Assembly (NCBI GenBank): GCA_026990095.1
Contig: JALSIL010000047.1
Coordinates: forward strand, 1 to 5,696
Source: Lysobacterales bacterium
Lineage (GTDB): Bacteria > Pseudomonadota > Gammaproteobacteria > Xanthomonadales > Marinicellaceae
Direction: 5' to 3'
DNA length: 5,696 nt
The notes beneath the pieces are model-generated. The model saw only the letters and a program-made list of their open reading frames with translations. It did no database searches and was not told where the DNA came from. The position numbers and the translations under genes were made by a program. This document shows, piece by piece, positions 1 to 5,236 of the stretch. How positions within the stretch are numbered: the first letter of the stretch is position 1; every line of letters starts with the position of its first letter.

Positions 1-649
1 CTATATCATTTAACTCTTTACGTTTATTATTGGGTACTTTTGCATCATTTTTTGGATGCCCACAAACCACAAGCAAATACGGTCGTTCATTATCAGGACG
101 CTTAAGAATTTTCTTTAAAAACCCCATGGGACTTGGTGTGTGTGTTAAAGTTGCTAGCCCTGCTGTATGCAGAGCCGTTATGAGTATTCCACAAGCGATT
201 CCTACAGACTCAGGTGTATAGTAATGTTTAACACGCTTGCCTTGCTTGTCAATTCCATAACGCTGCGCGAAGACCGCAATCAACCACGGAGCCTCTTCTA
301 AAAAGGGTTTGTTGGTGTCCGTACCTAATGGCTCGAGAGCCTTTAGCCACTCTTGGCTAGCTCGGTGTTGGTAAAATTCTTTTTCTTCGACTTCGGCGGC
401 TTGCCTTATTTTAGATTTGAGTTCTGGATTACGAATAGCAACAAAATGCCAGGGTTGTTGGTGTGCACCACTTGGAGCCGATGCAGCGGCTTTTATGCAG
501 TTTTCAATGACTCTTTTTGGAACTGGTTTATCTGAAAAGTCCCTTACGGTTCTTCTTTTCTGAATAAGTGCATTAAACTCATGCGATTTATCCTGCATTT
601 GTTGCGAACTGTACGGGCTAAAATAAGGCAATGGAATAAAGTTTTTCAT
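1..649 (-). CDS. Nitroreductase-family FMN protein, iodotyrosine deiodinase-like (3' end cut by window edge)
   Basis: This frame has no stop before the left edge, so 216 residues are visible and only a short C-terminal tail is missing. The N-terminus (FIPLPYFSPYSSQQM) leads into RRTVRDFSDKPVP at 32-44, the usual FMN-phosphate-binding start of nitroreductases, followed by APSGAHQQPWHFV (58-70). Further family blocks are KHYYTPESVGIACGILI (141-157), TLTHTPSPMGFL (167-178) and CGHPKNDAKVP (196-206). From memory of human IYD, the residues that hold the halotyrosine zwitterion (Glu157, Tyr161, Lys182) align with E89, Y93 and K114 here. The protein is therefore closer to IYD/BluB-like flavoproteins than to NfsB-type nitroreductases; reductive dehalogenation of halotyrosines is possible but unproven. 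The first Met is chosen because the residues before RRTVRDF look family-typical, though no clear ribosome-binding site precedes it. It starts 13 bases after the HupE-like gene, so the two are probably cotranscribed. Confidence 0.9.
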   Translation of the reverse strand, partial: MKNFIPLPYFSPYSSQQMQDKSHEFNALIQKRRTVRDFSDKPVPKRVIENCIKAAASAPSGAHQQPWHFVAIRNPELKSKIRQAAEVEEKEFYQHRASQEWLKALEPLGTDTNKPFLEEAPWLIAVFAQRYGIDKQGKRVKHYYTPESVGIACGILITALHTAGLATLTHTPSPMGFLKKILKRPDNERPYLLVVCGHPKNDAKVPNNKRKELNDI

Positions 650-662
650 AAAAATTGTTAAG

Positions 663-1790
663 TTAAAATACAATTCTATCATAAGTCCAATACAAACCAA
701 CTAATCCTATAATTAAGGAAGCGGGTATTACAACGGCTTTTCGGTACCAGGTTTCGCTTTTAAACCAATACCCAACTAAAGCAAAGGCTAGAGCAATAAT
801 GCTTAACTGACCCAATTCAACGCCCACATTAAAGCTAATTAGTGCTGTTGCAAAAGAGTTTTTCGGCATACCAAAATCAGCGAGCATACTGGCAAAACCC
901 ATGCCATGCAATAGTCCAAACAAAAAGACCACAATCAACCGTGAGGGCTTAATGTCTTTGCTTGCAATATTTTCGAAAGCAATAAAAGTAATGGAAAGGG
1001 CGATTAAAGGTTCCACAATATTTGAAGGTATATTAATAATTTTAAGCATCGCTAAACTTAATGTTATTGAGTGAGCAACCGTAAACATTGTGACTTGTAA
1101 GAGTAAAGGACGCAGTTTTATACTGACTAAAAATATTCCCAAAATAAATAATATGTGGTCCAGACCTTTGGGTATAATATGATCAAAGCCCGCTCGTGTA
1201 TAATCTTTAATGACTGACCAAGTGGATTGTTGATGAAAGACTTCAGTCAAATCAAATGGTTTACTCCAGTTATCCTTGCGTAACCATTGCCAATTCGACC
1301 AGTGCCACTTTTGTGCCTCTTTATCAACCTGCCTCACACGCACCGCATTATCGGCAAAAGCTGCTGGATAATACCAATTGATGCTTTTGACTTCTCTGTC
1401 TATTTCTCCACTTAAAGTAATCACACTTATACGTGGCACTTTTGTGTAACCTGGTTCGGGTATATCTACCTTTGTTACTTTTAGTGGAACAATTTTTTCA
1501 TCAAATTTGAGTTTTACAATTTGAGTAAATTTTTGGTGAAACTTTTTAAATTCAGCGGCTAGTTGTTCTTTTTCTAAGACCCGTAAGTCATCATAAGCTT
1601 GAGCGTTTGGGGATTCTTTAGTGTCTTTATATTGAGAATTAATACCCGTCAGTAACGCTTCAATACTGGCTCTAACTTCTACTTGATAAGTGCCATCGGT
1701 AAAAACACTTATTTCAACCAGTGTGGGTTTAACTAAATCGGCATTGGCATTAAAACTTAAGAATAAAAAAAAGATTATGACTCGACGCAT
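663..1790 (-). CDS. HupE/UreJ-like polytopic membrane protein with N-terminal periplasmic domain
   Basis: This 375-residue protein has a short Sec signal peptide (about 1-17, ending NANA before DLVKP). A hydrophilic extracytoplasmic region follows to about residue 195, rich in Trp and aromatics near HWSNWQW (163-169). The C-terminal half is a six- or seven-helix membrane domain of the HupE/UreJ_2 type. Its conserved polar motifs are GFDHIIPKGLDHILFILG (201-218), FTVAHSITLS (236-245), VEPLIALS (259-266) with E273-N274, FGLLHGMGFASML (291-303) and FNVGVELGQL (320-329). The buried His, Asp and Glu residues resemble those of the HupE/UreJ nickel or cobalt permeases. The long N-terminal domain marks the two-domain subgroup, whose substrate is not established. 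No hydrogenase or urease gene is visible, so a nickel role is not supported by context. It follows the soxZ terminator and probably has its own promoter. Confidence 0.85.
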   Translation of the reverse strand: MRRVIIFFLFLSFNANADLVKPTLVEISVFTDGTYQVEVRASIEALLTGINSQYKDTKESPNAQAYDDLRVLEKEQLAAEFKKFHQKFTQIVKLKFDEKIVPLKVTKVDIPEPGYTKVPRISVITLSGEIDREVKSINWYYPAAFADNAVRVRQVDKEAQKWHWSNWQWLRKDNWSKPFDLTEVFHQQSTWSVIKDYTRAGFDHIIPKGLDHILFILGIFLVSIKLRPLLLQVTMFTVAHSITLSLAMLKIINIPSNIVEPLIALSITFIAFENIASKDIKPSRLIVVFLFGLLHGMGFASMLADFGMPKNSFATALISFNVGVELGQLSIIALAFALVGYWFKSETWYRKAVVIPASLIIGLVGLYWTYDRIVF

Positions 1791-1816
1791 AACGGTAATC
1801 AGAATGAAAAAAAGAA

Positions 1817-1844
1817 ATTATCCCACATAAAAAAGGGTTGTCCT
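1817..1844 (-). promoter_or_regulatory. Candidate sigma-70-type promoter for the HupE-like gene
   Basis: On the minus strand a GATAAT -10 box (1817-1822, five of six matches to TATAAT) lies 16 bases from AGGACA (1839-1844, four of six matches to TTGACA). It would start transcription about 20 bases before the HupE-like ATG. The -35 box falls in the terminator hairpin that ends soxZ, so the two signals overlap. This is read by eye only, and the AT-rich sequence makes chance matches likely. Confidence 0.3.
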
Positions 1845-1858
1845 AGAACAACCCTTTT
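1829..1858 (-). terminator. Rho-independent terminator after soxZ
   Basis: A perfect 11-base inverted repeat (aaaagggttgt at 1831-1841 and acaaccctttt at 1848-1858) encloses a 6-base loop. On the minus strand the second arm runs into six consecutive T (1834-1829), the classic intrinsic terminator layout. It lies 20 bases after the soxZ stop codon and marks the 3' end of the sox transcript. On the plus strand the T run is shorter (four), and no plus-strand gene is near to need it. Confidence 0.9.
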
Positions 1859-1877
1859 AACTTTATAAAAAACCAGC

Positions 1878-2177
1878 TTACTTTAAAGTGGCTGAGTCTT
1901 CTTCGGTAGCACCAGATGAATCAACCCATTTAAAATCAATTGTTTCACCAGCTTTACGGCCTTCCAAAATAACTTGAATAAAGGGATTTTTTGAAACTCC
2001 AGGACCTGTATTAACTTCAAATACTTGAGTTCCTGCAATATGACCAGTTACCGTTTGTACGTATTTTGCAGGAATCAGTTTTCCGGCTTCATCTTTACGA
2101 CGACCAGATTCCATCGGGTGTTTAATTAATAATTTAACCGTGGCTGTATCGCCTTTTAACTTTGCTTTAATTCTCAT
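1878..2177 (-). CDS. soxZ: Sulfur-oxidation carrier complex subunit SoxZ
   Basis: The 99-residue protein matches the usual SoxZ length and pattern. It opens with MRIKAKLKGDTATVKLLIKHPMESG-type sequence: the block KLLIKHPMESGRRKDEAG (15-32) and the IPAKYVQTVTGHIAG strand (35-49) are typical. VNTGPGVSKNPFIQVILEG (55-73) and FKWVDSSG (82-89) complete the immunoglobulin-like beta sandwich. SoxZ has no signal peptide; in this family it is exported in the periplasm-bound SoxYZ heterodimer by riding on the Tat signal of SoxY. It supports the SoxY C-terminal arm that carries the sulfur substrate. The start is fixed by a strong AAGGAGA ribosome-binding site (about 2185-2191), within which the soxY stop codon TAA overlaps. 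There are 12 bases between soxY and soxZ, consistent with coupled translation and equal dosage of the two subunits. Confidence 0.96.
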   Translation of the reverse strand: MRIKAKLKGDTATVKLLIKHPMESGRRKDEAGKLIPAKYVQTVTGHIAGTQVFEVNTGPGVSKNPFIQVILEGRKAGETIDFKWVDSSGATEEDSATLK

Positions 2178-2189
2178 AATGTTTTCTCC

Positions 2190-2636
2190 TTAACCGCCGC
2201 AGCCGCCGATTGTTACTTTAACTTCAGATTCTGCAGTGTATGATTTACCATCTGCTTTAACTACTGCAATTACTTTAGATGTTTCGCCCATTCTGACACG
2301 AATTTTAAAATCAGGTTTTAAACCTGGAAACATTTTAAATTGTGCCGTCAATGGAGTAGGGTTCTTTTCCACTAGCAGGCTAATAGACTCAATATTTTCT
2401 AAAGTAGAGCTGACTTGAATAGGCACTACCGCACCGTTTTCAGCAATTTCTGGGGCTTTAAGTTTGATTTTATCACTTGCAACCGCACCTTCTGAACCAA
2501 TCTCCGCTAATACGCCTTTGTAACTGTCCGCTTTAAATGCTGCTTCTGCCCAATTAGCAAATGCACCAAAAGGAACCAAAGCAATAGCACTGCCCGCGAT
2601 GATTCGCTTTAGCATGCTTCTTCTTGTTAAACTCAT
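2190..2636 (-). CDS. soxY: Sulfur-oxidation carrier protein SoxY
   Basis: SoxY is the periplasmic protein whose C-terminal cysteine covalently carries the sulfur chain during thiosulfate oxidation. The 148-residue product has a twin-arginine signal (TRRSMLK at 4-10, hydrophobic stretch about 12-27, likely cleavage near AEA at 30-32). The mature domain is a beta sandwich, with VPIQVSSTLENIESISLLVEKNP-type sequence at 71-93 and FKMFPGLKPDFKIRVRMGETSKV at 100-122. It ends IGGCGG (143-148), the diagnostic flexible arm, with C146 as the substrate-bearing cysteine. Met replaces the more usual Phe in the SRRxFLK Tat consensus, a tolerated change. An AGGAG ribosome-binding site (2643-2647) supports this start. 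It is followed at once by soxZ and preceded by a 99-base gap with its own candidate promoter. In the Sox cycle it would be acted on by SoxXA, SoxB and SoxCD; only SoxCD is encoded nearby. Confidence 0.97.
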   Translation of the reverse strand: MSLTRRSMLKRIIAGSAIALVPFGAFANWAEAAFKADSYKGVLAEIGSEGAVASDKIKLKAPEIAENGAVVPIQVSSTLENIESISLLVEKNPTPLTAQFKMFPGLKPDFKIRVRMGETSKVIAVVKADGKSYTAESEVKVTIGGCGG

Positions 2637-2648
2637 AGTTTTCTCCTA

Positions 2649-2660
2649 ATAAATATTTAT
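2649..2660. repeat. 12-base AT palindrome in the soxY leader
   Basis: The sequence ataaatatttat is self-complementary and lies between the candidate -10 box of soxYZ and its ribosome-binding site, near the expected transcription start. It may be a second regulatory dyad, or only a chance product of AT-rich sequence. Confidence 0.25.
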
Positions 2661-2667
2661 GTTTTGT

Positions 2668-2697
2668 ATTCTACACCATTCATCTTATATTAGTAAA
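2668..2697 (-). promoter_or_regulatory. Candidate promoter of soxYZ
   Basis: On the minus strand a TAGAAT -10 box (2668-2673, five of six consensus matches) lies 18 bases from TTTACT (2692-2697, four of six matches to TTGACA). Transcription would start roughly 25 bases before the soxY ATG. The -35 box lies inside the loop of the inverted repeat at 2679-2714, so a regulator bound there could control it. This is a manual prediction. Confidence 0.45.
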
Positions 2698-2714
2698 GTT
2701 GAATATAAGCTGAA
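2679..2714. promoter_or_regulatory. Inverted repeat, candidate operator upstream of soxY
   Basis: Two 13-base arms (ttcatcttatatt at 2679-2691 and aatataagctgaa at 2702-2714) are complementary at 12 of 13 positions across a 10-base spacer. The spacer contains the candidate -35 box of soxYZ. No T run follows on the minus strand, so an intrinsic terminator for soxCD is unlikely, and a dyad-binding repressor or activator is the better reading. Sox operons are often controlled by ArsR-type SoxR/SqrR proteins; the ATTC-N8-GAAT spacing recalled for SqrR is not present, so the regulator cannot be named. Confidence 0.5.
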
Positions 2715-2735
2715 CGGATATTTTTTCTGTTTTTA

Positions 2736-3773
2736 TTACTGCTCAATGTCCTTGAGCATGAAATCAACTGCAGCTTTTACTTCATCATCAGTTAATTCCA
2801 TATTACCACCTTTTGGCGGCATGACACCATTTTGACCTGAAAAGCCCTCAATTGCATGTTTATGGACTTTGCTTAACCCTTGTTTTAAGCGATGTTCCCA
2901 TGTCAAAGTGTCTTCAATCTTTGGTGCTCCTGCTAAACCCGTACCATGGCATAATCGGCATGTTCCATCGTATATTTTTTGTCCCAACTCATGACCTTTC
3001 GCCACTTTAGTTTCTTCAACAACGTCTTCTGCTCCTGACCCATAGCCCAAAAGTGCTGTTTTCACTTTAATGTTGGCAGGGTCCTTGCAATCTTTCATGC
3101 AGCGGGTGTTATGAGTATCTGGTCTTTGGTCACGTATAAAACCATTTTCATTTGGCATATGTATTTCTTTATAGCTCTGGGCATTAAAAACAAAATCTTC
3201 ATCTTCGATAATATCATTGAGATACAAGACATAGGCTGATATTGCCCATGTTTCATCCCATGTTAATGATTGGGCAGATGGAAATGGCATAGCACGATGT
3301 GTATAGTCCAATAAGGTTGATGCATAAGGCCAATAACTGCCAACGGTACGTTCTGGTTTATCTTTATCTTTTAACGTCCCTTCTCCTCCTGCTAATACAG
3401 GATTACGTCCAACACCTTCACCAAATGAACCATGACAGCTTGCACACTTGTCTTCAAACATGTCCTCTCCTTGAGCTGCTGTACCTTCGCCTGGTGGCAA
3501 GTTATGTCCATGGGATATTTCAATATGCCAACCCGCTATTTCTTCCTTGCTTGCAGGCTTGCCCAAATTAAAACCACCCGTTTTAATGGTTATTTCTTCA
3601 TAGGTAGCCGCTTGTGCACTCGGTAAAATGGCATTAGCTACTTTTTCTGAAACCGAAGTTTCTTTAGGTTTAGTGGTTGTTTCTGTGCTTGTTTGCGAAG
3701 TATCATTTGAACACGCGGTTAATGATAAAGCTAAAATAACAGCAGAAATTAATTTTTGATTAAACTTGTACAC
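2736..3773 (-). CDS. soxD: Sulfane dehydrogenase cytochrome subunit SoxD, diheme, predicted lipoprotein
   Basis: SoxD accepts electrons from the molybdenum subunit SoxC during oxidation of the sulfane sulfur on SoxY. The 345-residue product begins at GTG; no ATG-encoded Met occurs in the N-terminal region, and GAGG lies about 8 bases upstream. The N-terminus is lipoprotein-like: hydrophobic 8-18, lipobox LTAC with C21, then a Ser/Thr-rich linker to about 57. The SoxD domain follows (LGKPASKEEIAGW at 70-82), with haem motif CASCH at 110-114, GEGVGRNPVLAGGEG (118-132), SYWPYASTLLDY (146-157) and probable axial ligand M162 in AMPFP. PNENGFIRD (207-215) and the C225/C229 pair are also SoxD features. 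A second cytochrome c domain (about 258-343) carries CRLCH (272-276) and MPPKGG with M318. Two haems match the classical SoxD; the second domain resembles cytochrome c5. It ends with tandem TAA stops and overlaps soxC by 14 bases. Confidence 0.94.
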   Translation of the reverse strand: MYKFNQKLISAVILALSLTACSNDTSQTSTETTTKPKETSVSEKVANAILPSAQAATYEEITIKTGGFNLGKPASKEEIAGWHIEISHGHNLPPGEGTAAQGEDMFEDKCASCHGSFGEGVGRNPVLAGGEGTLKDKDKPERTVGSYWPYASTLLDYTHRAMPFPSAQSLTWDETWAISAYVLYLNDIIEDEDFVFNAQSYKEIHMPNENGFIRDQRPDTHNTRCMKDCKDPANIKVKTALLGYGSGAEDVVEETKVAKGHELGQKIYDGTCRLCHGTGLAGAPKIEDTLTWEHRLKQGLSKVHKHAIEGFSGQNGVMPPKGGNMELTDDEVKAAVDFMLKDIEQ

Positions 3774-5070
3774 TTTCTACCTCGCCATTTTTATTGATTC
3801 TCCAGGTATGTATGGCATTGTTGTGATAAATACTAGCAACGCCGCGTGCTTCCCTTAATTGTTTCAAGGTTGGTTGCACATAACCGTCTTCGCCTGTTGC
3901 CCGTGATTGCAAGAGGACTTCTTCTCCATTCCATTCAAACGGAATACTAAATCGTGTCCAACACTTATCTAATACCAAACCATTAAGTTCGGCTTCTTTC
4001 CATGTAATACCACCATCAAATGAAACATCAACGTGTTTTATTTTTCCAGTTCCTGTCCATGCCAAACCATTAATAACATATTTGCCGTGCTCTTTAAGTG
4101 GTTTTTCAGGACATGGGAAAGTAATAATTGCCTTGGCTTCCATTATCCAAGAAAACAAATACGCCTTACCAATAAGGTCTTTGCGTTTTGGATCTCTTGG
4201 GTTGAGCAAGTCTGTGTATTTTGACGTTTCTTCACGTTGATACGAAGGCTCTGCCGTTACTTCTATGCGACGCAACCACTTTATTGAGGTGTTGCCTTCC
4301 CAACCTGGTGTTAATAATCTTAAGGGATAACCTTGCTCTGGTCTGAGGGCTTCGCCATTTTGACCGAAGACAACCAAGGTATCGTCCATGGCTTTTTCCA
4401 TCGGAATCGAACGACTCATTGAGGCCGAGTCGGCACCTTCTACTAAGAGCCACTTACCAGCTGGTTTAACACCAACTTCTTCCAAAATATATTTTAATGG
4501 TACACCCGTCCATTCGCAGCAATTTGTCATACCATGAGTAAATTGCAGGCGACCGACTTGTGGACCTTTCCACTCCATGGCGGAGTTGGCAGGGCATTCA
4601 ATAAAGTGAATACGAGAAACATTTGGAAAACGTTTGATATCATCCATTGTCAAAATAATTGGTTTTTCAACTAAGCCATGTATCATCAAACGGTGTTGTT
4701 TGGGGTCAATTGTTGGAAGACCTCCGTGATCTCTTTCAAAAGCCAAGCCATTTGGAGAAATCATGCCTGTGATTTCTGCTAAGGGAGTAAAACTAATTGA
4801 GGCAATTGAATCTGGTGTCAACCAAGGCACACGTAATCGCCGCACACTTGATTCATACTTAGAAGGTTGCCCATACGGGTTAGAGTTTACTGGCTTGCCT
4901 AAGTGTTTTTGCCATTCAGGCACATTAGGTGGCAAGTTATTGGCAACCGCACCACCAGTTGCCACGACTGCAGTGGTGGCAGCCGCTTGCGATAAGAATT
5001 TTCTTCGGCTATTAATGTTTTTTTGTTGGCTTAAAGACTTTTTATCTTTAATCGTATTTTTGTCGCTCAT
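3760..5070 (-). CDS. soxC: Sulfane dehydrogenase molybdenum subunit SoxC
   Basis: SoxC is a sulfite-oxidase-fold molybdoenzyme that, with SoxD, removes six electrons from the SoxY-bound sulfane sulfur in the periplasm. The 436-residue product has a textbook twin-arginine signal SRRKFL at 21-26 followed by an Ala/Val-rich stretch and likely cleavage around AVANN (41-45). The oxidoreductase molybdopterin-binding domain spans about 105-270. It includes ERDHGGLPTIDPKQHRLMIHG (112-132) and HFIECPANS (155-163), where C159 is the expected molybdenum ligand. The block YPLRLLTPGWEGNTSIKWLRRIEV (248-271) is characteristic. A Mo-cofactor dimerisation domain fills about 290-430 and ends HNNAIHTWRIN. The start is supported by GAGGG (about 5074-5078) just upstream. 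soxD begins inside the last codons of soxC, so the subunits are translationally coupled. It is the first gene of the sox cluster on this strand. Confidence 0.97.
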   Translation of the reverse strand: MSDKNTIKDKKSLSQQKNINSRRKFLSQAAATTAVVATGGAVANNLPPNVPEWQKHLGKPVNSNPYGQPSKYESSVRRLRVPWLTPDSIASISFTPLAEITGMISPNGLAFERDHGGLPTIDPKQHRLMIHGLVEKPIILTMDDIKRFPNVSRIHFIECPANSAMEWKGPQVGRLQFTHGMTNCCEWTGVPLKYILEEVGVKPAGKWLLVEGADSASMSRSIPMEKAMDDTLVVFGQNGEALRPEQGYPLRLLTPGWEGNTSIKWLRRIEVTAEPSYQREETSKYTDLLNPRDPKRKDLIGKAYLFSWIMEAKAIITFPCPEKPLKEHGKYVINGLAWTGTGKIKHVDVSFDGGITWKEAELNGLVLDKCWTRFSIPFEWNGEEVLLQSRATGEDGYVQPTLKQLREARGVASIYHNNAIHTWRINKNGEVESVQV

Positions 5071-5124
5071 ACGTCCCTCAAGTTTTAGTGTTTATTAGCA
5101 ATCTCTAATATTATCAGTTTATCG

Positions 5125-5153
5125 TGCTAAAAATCTATCATTTTGCTAAAAAT
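5125..5153. repeat. Direct repeat TGCTAAAAAT (two copies)
   Basis: The decamer tgctaaaaat occurs exactly at 5125-5134 and 5144-5153, a 19-base period. A shortened inverted copy of its core (ttagca) lies at 5095-5100. The two direct copies flank where the -35 region of a soxC promoter with -10 at 5110-5115 would fall, so they could be tandem binding sites for a regulator. AT-rich composition weakens the case. Confidence 0.4.
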
Positions 5154-5171
5154 TGAAGAGAAAATGACTAT

Positions 5172-5185
5172 TGGCACATGTGTCA
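5172..5185. promoter_or_regulatory. Imperfect palindrome, candidate operator of the DUF1232 promoter
   Basis: The sequence tggcacatgtgtca is a 14-base dyad with one mismatched pair around a perfect cacatgtg core. It covers the place where the -35 box of the TATAAT at 5200-5205 should be, and no good -35 is seen there. A transcription factor bound here could activate or block that promoter. It does not match the FNR or CRP consensus spacing. Confidence 0.35.
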
Positions 5186-5236
5186 TAGTGTGGTAGTTGT
5201 ATAATACACCTATAAATCAAAACAAGGTTAACAATT

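Larger units (their letters stand above)
5071..5236. promoter_or_regulatory. Divergent regulatory region between soxC and the DUF1232 gene
   Basis: This 166-base gap separates divergently oriented genes and must hold both promoters. For the plus strand there is a perfect TATAAT at 5200-5205, without a good -35 match at 16 to 18 bases. For the minus strand (soxC) GATAAT at 5110-5115 is a possible -10, also with a poor -35. Weak -35 boxes on both sides suggest activator-dependent promoters, but this is inference. Notable repeats inside are annotated separately. Confidence 0.45.

Noticed and set aside
30..535. Short plus-strand open frames opposite the nitroreductase gene
   Set aside because: The minus-strand frame gives continuous nitroreductase-family motifs throughout, so these are antisense shadows.
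2740..2758. Hairpin of 7-base arms (tgctcaa / ttgagca) at the 3' end of soxD, possible soxCD terminator
   Set aside because: It lies inside the coding sequence and on the minus strand is followed by A-rich rather than T-rich sequence, so it lacks the intrinsic terminator layout.
3299..3626. Plus-strand open frames of 64 and 90 codons opposite soxD
   Set aside because: They are antisense to the first SoxD haem domain and N-terminal region, and overlap each other in different frames.
4232..4453. 73-codon minus-strand open frame inside soxC
   Set aside because: It lies wholly inside the well-supported SoxC coding region in another frame, and its product has no recognisable pattern.
4763..5098. 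Plus-strand open frame of 111 codons opposite the soxC 5' end
   Set aside because: It is antisense to the SoxC signal peptide and N-terminal domain, lacks a recognisable product, and its hydrophobic stretches are explained by the reverse of the Tat region.
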